Positions 1 through 11,700 of a DNA stretch of 64,000 bases are shown piece after piece. The position numbers and the translations under genes are program-made. Origin of the DNA: Eublepharis macularius (lineage: Eukaryota; Chordata; Lepidosauria; Squamata; Eublepharidae). The number at the start of each line of letters is the position of its first letter. Position 1 is the first letter of the stretch. The stretch is taken from the NCBI RefSeq assembly GCF_028583425.1, contig NC_072801.1, forward strand, positions 15,954,001 through 16,018,000. The letters run 5' to 3'. A model generated the notes under the pieces. It made no database searches and had not been told where the DNA came from. It saw nothing but the letters and a program-made list of their open reading frames with translations.

Positions 1-480
1 TGGGAGCTTTTCTGACTTCTTCTGGTAGGTTGTTCCTTAAGGTGGGGGACACCACAGAGAACGCACATGTATGGGCAGCTGTTGATTTTGCCTATGTGCA
101 AGGTAGCACTTGCAGAAGACCCTGTTCAGATGAATGAAGCTGCCATGATAGAACATAAGGAGAGAGCCAGTCCCGCAGATAAGATGGACCAAGGCCACGA
201 AGAGCTTTGTATCTGATGTCAATATCTTGAATTGAGCCTGGTAACAGATAGGTAGCCAATGGAGCGACTGCAGAATGGGAGTGATAATCATGTTCTTCTT
301 AGTTCCCAGTAACAACTGAGCTGCAGTGTTCTGCACCAATTGGCATCTCCAGGTTAACTTAGAGGGGAGACCTATGTACTGTGTATTACAGTAGTCAAGT
401 TTTGATGTTACCATGATGTGGCCAGAGGTAGGGGATGATCCTCCAGACTAGACCATGTTACCAGAACTGCCTTTTATTAT
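1..480 (-). mobile_element. LINE fragment, L2/CR1-like, end of reverse transcriptase
   Basis: On the minus strand an open frame (414 to 37) reads LDYCNTQYIGLP, then LVQNTAAQLLLGT, then SLHWLPI. This is the run of motifs at the end of the reverse transcriptase and start of the connector in L2/CR1-group LINEs. The fragment has no 3' end in this window. The part of the same protein that lies just upstream is found on the same strand at about 2045-2215, so one copy appears to have been split by an insertion between them. Group is seen in sequence; the exact family is not resolved. Confidence 0.75.
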
Positions 481-489
481 AAGGGGGAA

Positions 490-2040
490 ATTAGCTTTAG
501 CAGTCTGTAACTTTAATATTAAGCGCGGATCATAACCTATGTATACGGAGGTCCCGATCCCAGACACTCTAGTGAAAAAGAGGCAGACAACAAATAAGTT
601 CCAAACACGTGTATTTAGTGTGGCGTAAGCCTAACTTGCACAATCATACAAGGAACACACAAGATCTAGGAAATACAGAGTAGGAAATACAGAGACGTTC
701 GCATTAGCGGGTTCCCAACGATGATAAGGGAAATACTCACAATCCTGGAGCGAAGCAGAGACACAGCAGCGAGGGTGGCCCAATGCCAGCACTGGGACCA
801 CAGACGGACAGCAAGGAGGTCTGGATAGGGAATGGCCGAGGCACCGAGTGGTCTGGGAGACCAGCTTAAATACCCCAAAACGTACCCTGGGGCTGGTGCT
901 GTACTTGGTGGTTCTCACAGTTTAAAACAAAGGGTCTAATGGGCTACTGAATGGCATGGATGGGCCACTTTGGTAATCAGATCGTGATAAGTGACACCTC
1001 AGGAAGAGGGGACAAAAGAGGGAGGGGGAAATCCAAGTGGGCTGAAAGGATGTTCCAGCGGACAGGGCTTGTCCTGATGTCATCAGCTCTGGAATGCGGA
1101 GGTTTCTTTGAGATGCATTCTCTAAGTGCTTGGGATGGTCGGCACTTAGTTCCTTCTCCGGGGCGGCTCCTAAGATATGCAGAGCGGGGCGAGGGGCTCT
1201 CGCTGCGGACGTGGTGTGCCCGCTTCGCCGGAATGGCTTCCCAAAGCAGTCTTCTTCCCAGGGTCTTCTGGCTGCCTGAGAACATGGATGCCGGCTGGGC
1301 ATAGCTGGGGCTGGATAGCAGGCTGCCCGGTAGCGAGGGCAAGCTCGGCGACCTACTCGCGGGAGGCTCCAGGCGGGAACTGACCAGGGAGCGCCTAGCC
1401 AGGCTTGCTGGAGGTTTCCCCGGCAGGCGCCCGGCTGCTAGTAGCGGCTTGGGCCCATGTGAGGCAGGCTTCCATGGAGGCAGGGGAGCAGCACTTTAAA
1501 ACACAGTCCAAAGCAGGGAACAGGCACGGTCCGTGGCAGATGGCAATGCAGGCACGGGGCATACTTGCAATAAAGTCCAAACACACACTGGGAATCCCAG
1601 ATACAGGTCAGGGCAGGGCTGCCCAGAAAGAGAGTCCTTTGTGCAGTTAACCAAACATGGAGTCAGTAAACTACACAGTCTATAGCAGCAGCAAGGCAAT
1701 TGACACGCAGGCAGGAAACTGACACGTGTATCAGAGCACACACGTGCAAAGCAATCTTTGTGCAGCAGTGAAACAGTAACGCAGGAAACTTTAACACAGT
1801 TCATGGCAGGCTTTAAAGCAGGGGAGGGGGCCTACTTGGCAACAACCAGGGGCCGTTTTCACACTGCTTACCGGCCACGGAACATGGTGCCAAGCTCCCG
1901 GAACAACAGCGTCTTCCTGGCACGATTTTCTCATGCAAAATCGTGCCAGGAAGACGCTGTTGTTCCAGGAGCTAGGCGCCATGTTCCGTGGCCGATAAGC
2001 AGTGTGAAAATGGCCTGAGTTTGTAGAAAGGGGTTTTTTT
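490..2040 (-). mobile_element. Probable LTR-type element relic inserted in a LINE
   Basis: This stretch separates two halves of one minus-strand LINE, so it looks like a later insertion. Read on the minus strand it has a TATTTAAG box followed by a GC-rich leader and later an A-rich possible poly(A) region, an arrangement like the U3-R-U5 of an LTR. No gag, pol or envelope frame is recognised. It looks broken or solo. Age is unknown but it is younger than the LINE it interrupts. The edges are approximate and family is not known; a plain unclassified repeat is possible. A long palindrome sits at its right end. Confidence 0.35.
1851..2015. repeat. 165-bp near-perfect palindrome (foldback or MITE-like)
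   Basis: Two 79-bp arms (1851-1929 and 1937-2015) are inverted copies of each other with five mismatches (about 94% identity), around a 7-base loop. The outer ends read GGCCGTTTTCACACTGC and its near-complement. This could be a foldback DNA transposon or MITE; no convincing target duplication is seen in the flanks. It would form a long stable hairpin in RNA or single-stranded DNA. Confidence 0.8.
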
Positions 2041-2044
2041 TACA

Positions 2045-2215
2045 GCTGCCTTAACCTGCTTTTCTTGCAAGAGCACTGGATCCAGTATAAACCCTAGGCT
2101 CTTAACTTAATCTGCAAGGGTCAGACAAACTCCATCGAAAGGAGGGGAGTACAATGACTTCAAGTGCTTTGCCATCCCAATCAGCATCACTTCTGTCTTG
2201 TCTATGTCAGTAAAT
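2045..2215 (-). mobile_element. LINE fragment, L2/CR1-like, reverse transcriptase
   Basis: The minus strand translates to DKTEVMLIGMAKHL followed by a decayed SLG(F)ILDPVLLQEKQV. These match the 'K-T-E-x-x-x-x-G' and 'S-L-G-V-x-L-D' motifs near the end of the reverse transcriptase of L2/CR1-type LINEs. One in-frame stop is present, as usual for an old copy. It directly precedes, in protein order, the fragment at 1-480. Confidence 0.65.
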
Positions 2216-3700
2216 AAAATTAAAATCTAATTTCTAATGGACAAGCATGTAAGTATGTGCGCATGAACATTAAGGTGCTACATAGTGCTTAGTACTGCAT
2301 GCATAGTACAGAGTCGGCTGCTTCACGTACTGGTGAGGCTCATTTTGAAGTGTTGATAATGGATTGTAAAGAAATACATATTTAACATCTGTAAAGAGCG
2401 AACATCTTGGCTTGTAAAAACAATGTAGATGCTAGTAGCAGTCTAAAGTAATGGAACATGAAGCAGAGCCTTCAGTGAAGTGTAGTAGAGTGAAGAAAAG
2501 GGGAAGGGAAATCTCTGGCTTGATCAAAGGTGTGACGAGCATATTCCTGTTGTAGTCTGTGAAACGTTGGAGCCTACAATAAAATGGTTTATTGTAGGAA
2601 AAGAACATGCCAGAGGGCTAGTCACACTGCAGGAAAAACAAGCGGCCTGGGCGGCATCTTATAACCAACATATTTTTATGCTAGCATAGTTTCACAGATA
2701 TTCAAAGATACTTAAAATGCTGCTACCAACAGAATTATGTTAGACATCACCTAATGGAACCCAAGAGCAGCTATACCGGTATTTTTAAGACTCTTAAATT
2801 CCTAATCTTTGCATAGCAATTGCCCTAGATAGAAAAGTTCTATGCGAATCTTCTAGTAAATGTTAGAAAATGAGGACTGCTTCCACACATTATCAAATGC
2901 ACAAGTGATCTGCTAAAACAATAATTTGCAACTGGATTTTACTATGTTTCTCACATGTTGACTTTTGCTAAGGTTGAGGCCCATGGCTCAATTTTTTAAA
3001 GTAGCTGCCCTTCATTTGATTATCTACACCATGTGTAAAGTCCTGTTTAAGGGAGAAATATCCTCTGCACTTAATTTTTCTCTGTGATGGGTTTTTAAAA
3101 ATTATTTACAAAGAACCATTCTGTTACAGGAGCCAATGTCAGGCTATGGATGACAGGCTATGGCAGATAGATCCCTGTGCCATTGCAACAAGAAGTCCAG
3201 GCTCTTGGTTAAATGGCTTTATTCAGAAATCAAATCATTTCCATAGGATTACTCAGAAGCAAGGTAAGCATCTAAGCAGTAAGAGCAAAAATTGACAGGA
3301 ATGGGAACCTGTGGAAAAACCCTTCTTCTTAACACACACATTTGCTCCTTCCCCCTCCCAACAATAAACATGATTTTGGCGGACACTTTGTGTGAGAACA
3401 TCTTGCATATTTGTACTATCAGGTTGAGTCACTGGAAAGCAAGACATAGTAATGAACAGGAGCAGGTAGTATGCAAGGTCATGAGGACTGAAAGTTTCTA
3501 CAGTTTGTTAGATAAACACCTGCAATCATTCTGTGAAAGAATTGAACAGAAGAAACTTTTATGGCACTGGTAATAGGATATGAAGGCACAGCATGGACCA
3601 GTATTAGCATTGGCAGGGTTCATTTCGAGGGGGAACACACATGAATGCAGTTCTGGCAGTTCCCCAAAGAGGTCACATGTGAGGTAGCCCAGCCCACCAG
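2216..3700. other. Intergenic DNA, nothing recognised
   Basis: AT-rich sequence without a supported exon, RNA gene or recognised repeat. Short open frames here show no domain. A stretch around 3200-3600 has the feel of an old dispersed repeat but I cannot assign it. Confidence 0.5.
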
Positions 3701-3704
3701 ACTC

Positions 3705-3910
3705 TTGGCCATTTAGGGCCTGTTTCAGCCTGAATTGGGGCCAAAACGGCCCGGATCGGGCCTCTGATGGGTGGTAGATCACTCTCCCGCTCATCAGCGG
3801 CCCGATCCTGACCACTTTGGGCCCCTTTTCAGCCATTTTCAGCCCCTTTTTGCCATTTTGGGCCCAATTTTGGCCCTGAATGGCCAGGATTGGGTCCAAA
3901 GCAGCCAGAA
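3705..3910. repeat. GGCC-word block, degenerate repeat
   Basis: About 200 bases built from recurring short words such as GGCCC, GGGCC, CCATTTTGGGCC and CCATTTTCAGCCC at irregular spacing, several in inverted orientation (GGCCCGGATCGGGCC is nearly self-complementary). It gives a repetitive open frame on the minus strand that I do not consider a gene. It looks like a slipped or satellite-derived block; no family is recognised. Confidence 0.5.
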
Positions 3911-3924
3911 TAGGTGATGTCAGG

Positions 3925-5990
3925 GGGTGCAGCATATGCAAATCAGTTATATTAATGATACCTTTCCGGTGATGGCGAAAGGCGTGGCATATGCTGACCC
4001 CTGAGCATTGTCATGGATGGGGCTCAGACATGACACCTTATAGGCATCCCAGTAATTTTTGGCTACCTTGGTAAGAAATAAAATAGCAAAGACTCTTAAG
4101 CACCAGCAGAGGTGCTCCATGTTGTTTTCCAGCCTTGGTCTGTGATGGAGTCTGGGCTGCACGTAGCTGAAGTGCCAAAGTTAAGACAGCCGCATTCTGG
4201 GCTGTACCATTTCTGACTGCTTAGGAGGAGGAGGGTTTTTTAAAATACTCCTGTGCGTACGCTCTCAATATGTAGTGACCTAGCACCTCAGAAATAATGT
4301 TTTAGTCTAGTGTGGTCCTCTCCCTGATGCAATGGTTTTTCCAGAAGCAGAGAGTCCTTCCAGTGTGTGCTGGGGGAACACATTCAAACACGACCTCCAC
4401 ACCTGCAGTCTGAAGCAGTCGTGTCCTGAATCATTTCACCTCACTCTGTGAAACACATGCAGTTCTTACAGTAGTGTGTTTGTGGTTGAAACATTCTCCT
4501 GGCGCCAAGGAGAACCCCTGATTCTGGATAGGATTGTCCTTCCCCACCCAGGGGACTTGAAAAGGGTGCTGGTTTGTGGTTATAACGTTGCAAAGCAAGC
4601 AGTTTCATTTTCGCAGGCAGATCATTCCACACACTTGCGCAAACAAAGGTTGCAGCGTGGACTCTGTGGTCATTACAAAACACATTAAACAACCTGTCTG
4701 CTGGAGCAGCCCTCTCATATAGCGCTCTCCCTTCGGCCCTGCCTGTTAACTGATAGGAAGATCTGGGGCTAGCCCATGATGGAGGCTGCGTCCACGCACT
4801 GTTCGATTGTGCACTGCTGTTACAGTATAGTAATTTTCTGCACATGTATTGGCTTACCTGCACAGAAAAGTCCAGCTGCAGTGGTTCCCAGTGTTTTGAG
4901 TATGGTAACCCCCTTGCAACAGCTTTGCCACCCCCAGGTTGGGAAATGCAGCAATAGCCCAAGGATGGCAGATTATTCACCCATCTCCCTTTCTAGGACA
5001 GACGATACTGGAGAATTAACAATCCAAAAGTGAACGCTCTCTCATGACATTTATCTGGTCAACCAAGGTCTGGTCAACCAACCTTCCTAACATCTTTTAA
5101 AAGTCCATTTCAAACTGTGAACGGAGACTGTGGGAAAGGAAGGGTGGTTTAATATTTTCAGAGTATTGCCTATAAAAACCATTTTGATTTATTCATCTCC
5201 CCCAACAGGGACTCAAAATGGCTTACATCATTTTCCTCCTCTACTTTGAGGGAAGGGCTCATTTGAGTGTCAAAATCTTGGGTATTGAATCAGGTCCCTG
5301 GATCTACTCTTCTATGCAGAAGTGAGTTATGTCACATGAAATCTCTCTCTGAAATGATGGGTGATTCTTCCTTCCCCGCGCTGGGCCCAATGTGGCATCT
5401 ACCAGCATTTTTAAAACGCTCGAAGGATCCTCTCATGAGTCTGGCCACTGCAGAAAACTGCACCCAGAAATAGGTACAGGTGAAGGTTACATCACAAAGA
5501 AATTAACATGCAACCATTTGTACATCATAGTGAATTTTGTTCAGAGCGTGCATGCCTTTATTTGATTGGTATGACATTTTTTTACCAGAATCTTCCCCCC
5601 CTACCAGCTCACGGTTGTGAAATGCAATAGATTCTGATATTTAGAAAAAGGAAACTTTGATTAAATATATGGACCTGGGAGAAGAGAGGTGTGTGGAAAG
5701 AAGAGGTTGAAAAGCAGGATTTTAAGAGAGTGCGACGAAAAAGCAACAGCCCCAGAAATAAAATGGAGCTTGTGGAGAATAATTTGGGACCCAAATTGGC
5801 CTGGCATGAAGCATGTGAAAGAGATGAAGCAACTGGGAGCTGGCACATGAGGAGAGGTCTTTACCTGCTCTTTTTTTTCCTTGCAAAGAACAGTTTTCTA
5901 CATGGCTGGGGAGGGGGGGACCTGGAATGTGTGACTGGCTGATACTTGCTGTACAAAGGTTACATATTAATTCCTTCCTATGGTGTGAAA
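3925..5990. other. Intergenic DNA, mostly unassigned
   Basis: No supported gene. A minus-strand frame at 4441-4980 (179 codons) is open by length, but I recognise no domain and it lacks any splice or promoter context. Around 5190-5290 there is a short stretch (gggactcaaaatggcttaca) like the 3' body of a common reptile tRNA-derived SINE on the minus strand. Confidence 0.45.
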
Positions 5991-5995
5991 GGCTG

Positions 5996-6176
5996 TGACC
6001 TGGATAGCCCAGTCAACCCCGATCTCGTCAGATCTCAGAAGCTGAACAGGGTTGGCCTTGGTGTTAGCAATTGGATGGGAGACCTCCAATGAAGACTAGG
6101 GTTGTAGAGGCAGGCAATGGCAAACTACCTCTGTTAGTCTCTTGCCATGAAAACTCCACCGGGGTCGTCAGCATAC
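5996..6176 (+). mobile_element. 5S-rRNA-derived SINE
   Basis: The head (about 5998-6095) is a clear derivative of 5S rRNA: CCCGATCTCGTCAGATCTC, AAGCTGAACAGGGTTGG and TTGGATGGGAGACC correspond to the internal promoter region of 5S genes. The body then reads GGCAGGCAATGGCAAACTACC, as in the other copies in this window (25.5, 43.7, 54.5 and 62.3 kb). The tail is worn. It is a SINE, not a functional 5S gene: substitutions are spread through the head and a SINE body follows. Confidence 0.85.
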
Positions 6177-6894
6177 CTAGAAAAAATGCCTTGGTGTTTT
6201 AATAGAGGCCATGTGAGAGGGGGGCAGAACGGATCCCCTGCCCCCCTCCAGGGGACTGGAAACCTTAGGCCCAAAGCAAACCTCATGCATGGAGTTTGCA
6301 GCAGCCCAAGGAAAAATGACTTGGCCCTTTAATAGAGGTTTAATGGGATGTTATTACCAAACGATATCATGGCCTCATGCTACAAAAAACTTCCATTGGC
6401 CATTTGTGCATATTACTCATCTTTAAACAGTCATTTTTCTCCAGGCCTGTTGGCAACCCTAATGTAAAATCTGTGTTGGATAAAAGGTAGGAATGTGGTT
6501 GATTCCTAACAGGATAAAAAGACAATTGACAGCATGCTATAGGAGTTTGGTGCAAATTAGAGAAGTATTGCATTATATGTGTGAAATTGAGTTCTGCACT
6601 TAGATCACACTGTCCCCAACACGATCATCATTGTTTGTTTTGATCGTTATTTTATTGGCTTTGCTCCCATGTTTGTAATATTGGACACTGTCAGTGATCA
6701 ATAATCAGGTAGGATATTTCTGAACAGGAAAAATGCAAGTTTCAGGACTTGTACTGTGGCAGTGTTTATCTTTGGAAGGGGGTTCTCCCATTTCCTGAGA
6801 GGAGAATGGGTGGAAATCAGTGTAACTTTTTATATGAGTACTTGCTCCTTAAAAAAAAAATCACTTTGCGAAGTTCATTCAGCCATGGCGTGCG

Positions 6895-7590
6895 TGCATA
6901 TTATGTGCCATCAAGTTGCCTCCAACCTATGGCGAATATGAAGGAAAGACCTCCAAAACATCCTATCATTAACAGACTTGCTCAGATGCTGCAAACTAGA
7001 GGACATCACTTCTTTTACTGAGTCCAGCCATCTCATTTTAGGTCTTCCTCTTTTCCTGCCGCCTTCCACTTTTCCTAGCATTACTGACTTTTCCAGAGAA
7101 TCTTGTCTTCTCATGATGTGACCAAAGTACAATAACCTCAGTTTTCTCATTCTAGCTTCTAGGGAGAATTCAGGTTAGATTTGATCTAGTATCCACTTAT
7201 TTGTGGGTAGTCCAGCACCACATTTCAAATGAATCAATTTTCTTCCTATCAGCTTTCTTCACCATCTGACTTTCACATCCGTATATAGTAATGGGGAATA
7301 CCATAGTTTGGATTATCTTGGTTCCCAGAGAGAGTTCTTTATCTTTAAGGATCTTCTCTAGCTCCCTCACAGCTGCTCTTCCAAGCCTCAATCTTCTTCT
7401 TATTTCTTCATTGCAGTCTGCCTTTTGGTTGATGATTGAACCAAGGAATAGGAAATCTTGAACAATTTCAGTTTCCTCATTGTCAATTTTGAAATTGTGT
7501 AATTCCTCAGTAGTCATTACTTTTGTCTTCTTGATGTTCAGCTGTAATGCTGCTTTGGCCTTTCTCTTTTAACCTTCATCAGTAGTCGGT
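6895..7590 (-). mobile_element. BovB (RTE clade) LINE, 3' part
   Basis: Two minus-strand frames give the end of the BovB ORF. 7517-7197 has EIVQDFLFLGSIINQKADCNEEIRRRL and TIYGCES; 7150-6911 has LRLLYFGHIMRRQDSLEK and GRPKMRWLDSV. These are hallmark BovB/RTE reverse-transcriptase end motifs. The frames are separated by decay. The 3' end (plus-strand reading 'gtgccatcaagttgcctcc' near 6906) is shared with the tails of the 5S SINEs in the window, which fits SINE mobilisation by BovB. Confidence 0.92.
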
Positions 7591-8180
7591 ATTATCTTCC
7601 CAGAGTTTGTCTAATCTGTTTTTAAAGCCAGTGGTCATTGCTACATCTTGTTACAATGAGTTCCATAGATCCATTATGAGAAGAATTGGGGTGGCCTGCC
7701 TTGAATCTATTGCCAATTAATTACACTGTGGGAGCCGCATTTCTTTCTGGTCTCCCTCCACTCTTGCTTCCCTGCTAACCTGAAAAACTGGTAATATTTC
7801 CAAGAACGAAACCACCACTGGGGAGGGGGGCAGGGAGGGAGAGCTCTCTCTCTCTTAACTACCCCGGTCCATCCAAGCCTGGGAATAAAAAGTAGGTTGG
7901 ATTAGGGCGGCCACGCCCCGTATGCTAATGAACGCTGACTCACGTTCACCTGAGGAGGGGAGAAAAGCCCCGGAGGAAGCCGAGAAGCCCCGAGTGGTCT
8001 AAACCATGTTAGCATGTGGGGGGGGGGGCGGTTAAAAAAAGACTAGTGGCATTAAACACAGAGGGAAACGGTTAAAAAAATAAGCTCATATTCCGAATGA
8101 AGTGAAACCTTTGTGTGCGTATTTCTCGACCTGTTTAAACCAAAAAAAGCGCTTGCCTTCAGTCCCCCTTCTTTAGAGTT
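7591..8180. other. Intergenic DNA upstream of ATP6V0C
   Basis: 7591-7730 resembles a dispersed repeat I cannot name. From about 7790 the DNA becomes GC-rich and leads into the promoter. An AP-1-like TGACTCA lies at 7936-7942. No gene is seen. Confidence 0.45.
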
Positions 8181-8189
8181 GGTACATCC

Positions 8190-8760
8190 CGGCTCGGAAC
8201 ACGGAGGGAGAGGCGGAGCGGGGCACGTGACCTCGGGGCGGCCGCCATTTTGTCCTGCGGTGGCTGGGTATTTAGAGCGAGCCGCGGGGGCAGAGGCGGA
8301 GCGGCAGCCACCGGCAGAGGAGGAGGAGGGACCCAGCGGGAGACCGGCCGCGCCGCCGCCGCTTCACGAGCCCCCTTCCCCTCGCGACGAAACACCATTG
8401 CCCACGTAGAGTGACAGCCCCTGAAGCAGGCGCCGCCGCCGCCATTTTTCTTTGCAGAGCGCTCCCCGGGCCGCTTCGCCGCAGCAGGAGGCGGGTGGGG
8501 GCGAGAAGCGGCTGCCCGTCCTTCTCCCAGCGCCTCTCTCGGTAGCGTCGCCGCCGCCCTTTCCTCCCCTCCCTTTCCTTCTCCCTCGCCCGGCTCAGCC
8601 ATGTCCTCTTCTCCGGACTACGCCTCCTTCTTCGCCGTCATGGGCGCCTCGGCTGCCATGGTCTTCAGCGGTGAGGCATGAGGGGGCTGGCCAGGGGCAG
8701 CGGGCGGGGGGCTGAAGGCCTCGGGGTGGGGGGCGGGAGGCCTGAGCAAAGGCCTGAGGT
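8190..8760 (+). promoter_or_regulatory. ATP6V0C: CpG-island promoter and 5' UTR of ATP6V0C
   Basis: Dense CpG DNA surrounds the first coding exon. An E-box extended as CACGTGAC lies at 8224-8231 and matches eight bases of the CLEAR element bound by TFEB. YY1-type GCCGCCATTTT motifs lie at 8241-8251 and 8438-8448. YY1 motifs just downstream of the start site are common in TATA-less housekeeping promoters, so transcription may start near 8230-8260; this is inference. There is a weak TATTTAG at about 8270. Confidence 0.65.
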
Positions 8761-11700
8761 GCATAAGGGGTTCTGGCTTCTCTAACCCCGGGCGCATTGG
8801 TGGGGGGAGCGAATGCCCTGGGGGGGGGGAGGTGGAGAAGCCATGCAAGGGCCTTGGGGAATTGGGTAGGGGGGTCTTTTCTGCCTGGCGCCTGTGCTTT
8901 GTTCCTAAGGCTAGGGACCCTTCCCAGTCCTTAGAGGAGAGGGAAATGGCATTGGGGAACGCGGGCAGGAAAGGTTTTATGGAGGCCTTAGGTAACTGCG
9001 GGGGGGGGGCTTGTACGGTTTGTGCCCTTGTGCTCATTTTTGGGGTAGTAAAATGACGGGGGGAGGCTTTTGCTATGCCAGGGCCTTGGTTCGCTGCTGG
9101 GATGATCGTAGGCTTCCAGGTGTGAACATCTGGATTTTTCTCCTCTACGGGGTGGTGGTTTTTTTTTTTTTTTTTTGCAGCTTTATGTCCCCTGACCGGG
9201 GTGTACGTGGTGGCCTCGGAGGAGACACGCTGCATGGGTGGCTCTGCAGCAGTGGGGACTTCACTCTTCATCGCCTTCCCTCCCTCCTTTGCACAGGGGG
9301 GAGATTGCATTGCATGGCATTGGAGGAAGAGAAGAGCCAGAGGAGGGATGAAGTAACAGCGCCTGGCCTTGGCCAACCCTTTGTGCCCTGCCGAGGGCAT
9401 TGCCTTTCTCCGTTTAATGGAGCTCTCTGACTCCTGACTTGTATTGTGTGTCTCCTTGCTTTGCGGAGGCTGCCTCGGCCTTTCCCTTTTTCTTGATTGA
9501 GCAATGCTGGGGAATCCATGTTCTCTGCCCTTATTTGCGTTGGAGTCGAGAGCAGGAAGGTGTAGACTAAGGTAGTGGTGGTGGGGAGAAAGATAGCAAG
9601 CTTGGCGTGCTGTGCCTGTCTCCCATGTAGCTTCTTCCTCCTCCTGAATCCCCACCCTACAGGGAAGTCGAATTGTACAATACCTTTATCTTGCTCACCC
9701 CACCCTTCAATATAATTTAGCTCCTGGCATCTAAAGAACTGGGTCTTGATAATCCAAACCTTAACTTTGCATTATTTTTTTCCTTGTCTTTAAGATGCCA
9801 CAAGGTTCTAATTCATTTTTCTCCTTCCTGGACACCCTTTGTAAAGCAAGGGGTTACTTAGACAAGGGTTAATGGGGAAGCGTAGGGATTTGGTGTCCTT
9901 GTGTCTCCTTCCCTGTAGATGGAGGAAAAGGTACTTTTTCTGGGAACTATTTCTAGGATCATCAGCTCTTTTGAGATGATTAATTTTCGTTTAAAATGCC
10001 ACCCTTTGCTCTCTGCTTTTTTCTACCTAGTGCATCTTCCTCATTCCAGCCTGCCCCGGTTTGAAGGGCTGGGCTTCTCATTCAGAGGCTTGATTTCAAT
10101 GGCTATCCCTTTTCCCTCCTCCTAATGACTGTTGAGGTGATTCCTGCCTGGCTGGAAGGGAGAGACAGGGCAGCAGGGGCAAAATTCCAGGCCAGCTGGG
10201 GCGGGACACACTGCTGCCGTGCTCGTCACTTCCCTTGCTGCATTCTCTCCCCCCCCCCCCCCCCCGTTCCCAATGCTCTTCGGTTTTTTTCCGTCAGGCA
10301 GCTACCAGCTGGCTCATCCGGGATATTGGGATTGCCAGTTGGGGACAGAGATGATGGAGAAAGGAGGATGCCAGGATGCTTGCAAGCCTTGGGAAGGTGG
10401 GGGGGGGGAGCGAAGGTGACGTCATATGGGAGTCAGCTGGTGGAGAAGCCCCTGGCTGACAATGTGACTGGAAGGGGGGCGGGGAGGAAGACATTTTTCA
10501 ACCTGTTCTGCTTTTCCTCCTGCATGCCATCCTGGTTGCTTCAACTGAAGCACGAGGTTATGCTGTACAGTTTTGCTTTCCGGTCTAAGAGCCTGGAATG
10601 TCTATCTGCATGCCTAGTTGGTGCTTGTCTGCTTGACTGTGCTGTCCACTGATGGAACACCCCACCCACCCACCCCGGCACCTCGGCTTTATTCTTGCAT
10701 GGCCTTGTTTTAAGACATCAGGTTTGTTCTGTAGCAAAATAGGGGCCTTCTGAATCAAAAGGTGAACAGGATTTTATTCCAGCACAAATCTCTGAGCTGC
10801 AGCCCCCTTCAATTGGCCATAGTGGGCCTTGGGTTTCAAAAGCTTATTCTGGACTAAAATCTGCTTAGATTTGTGCTTCTTGCAACAGGGTGCAATGTAA
10901 TTCATTGAAACAGAGAGGCTTGAGCTGGAGTCATTCTACATAGGATGGCACTGTGACACACCTGTTTCTCCCAAATAATTTGTGTGTATGTGTGTGTGCG
11001 TGTTCAAAGCTAAGTGAAGTCACCCACCTGCCAAAAGGTGGAGGTGATCATGGGAAGAAGAGCGTCTTTGCTTTTCTGGGTGGGCTTAGCAAGCCAGTGA
11101 CAGCTTGTTAAACTGACATCGTGTTCCATTAAACTATAGCAAATTTGTGAAAGGTGAATTGGGCTATGCAATGCTTGTCCAGAAAGTACCATATTGTATG
11201 GCAGAGTTGTGATTTTTGCATTGGCTTCTTAGTGAATAAGAGCTTCAGATGAAACTAGACGTGACACAGTACCCAGTACAGCCTGTTCTTTTTCGCGAGT
11301 GTCTGTGGCACTGGCAGTGACGTCTACATTTATGGTTTTTGAGTTGCTGAACGACATCCTGTGGCTCTAAACCCAGTTTGACAATTGCTGCATGAATCCC
11401 ATTACAGTGGCTGTGCTCAAGAGCCAAAGAGTGTATAGATTTATAATTACAATTATATCTGCAAGGTTTTTAAGACAGAGAAGCTTAGTTGACTGCAGAA
11501 AATAGTTTTCCAAAGGATAATCTAATGAGTACGATGACTATTGAAGTAACCAGGCATTCTTGCAAAAATGCCTCTTATTGAGAGTTGCTTACTAGAATTA
11601 CTTCTATTTGAGAAGTAATTATATGGCACAACTATTGATGCACCAGCACATGTAACTTGCCATTGTTTGTATTAAAGCTGCATCTCCAAATATGTCTTGG

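Noticed and set aside
4441-4980. 179-codon minus-strand frame
   Set aside because: No domain recognised and no gene context; more likely repeat-derived or chance.
5996-6100. 5S rRNA gene
   Set aside because: The head matches 5S rRNA but a SINE body follows, substitutions are scattered, and several dispersed copies exist; it is a 5S-derived SINE.
8618-9655. 345-codon open frame on the minus strand across the ATP6V0C promoter and intron start
   Set aside because: Low-complexity, proline- and arginine-rich translation of CpG-island DNA antisense to a well-supported exon; no domain.
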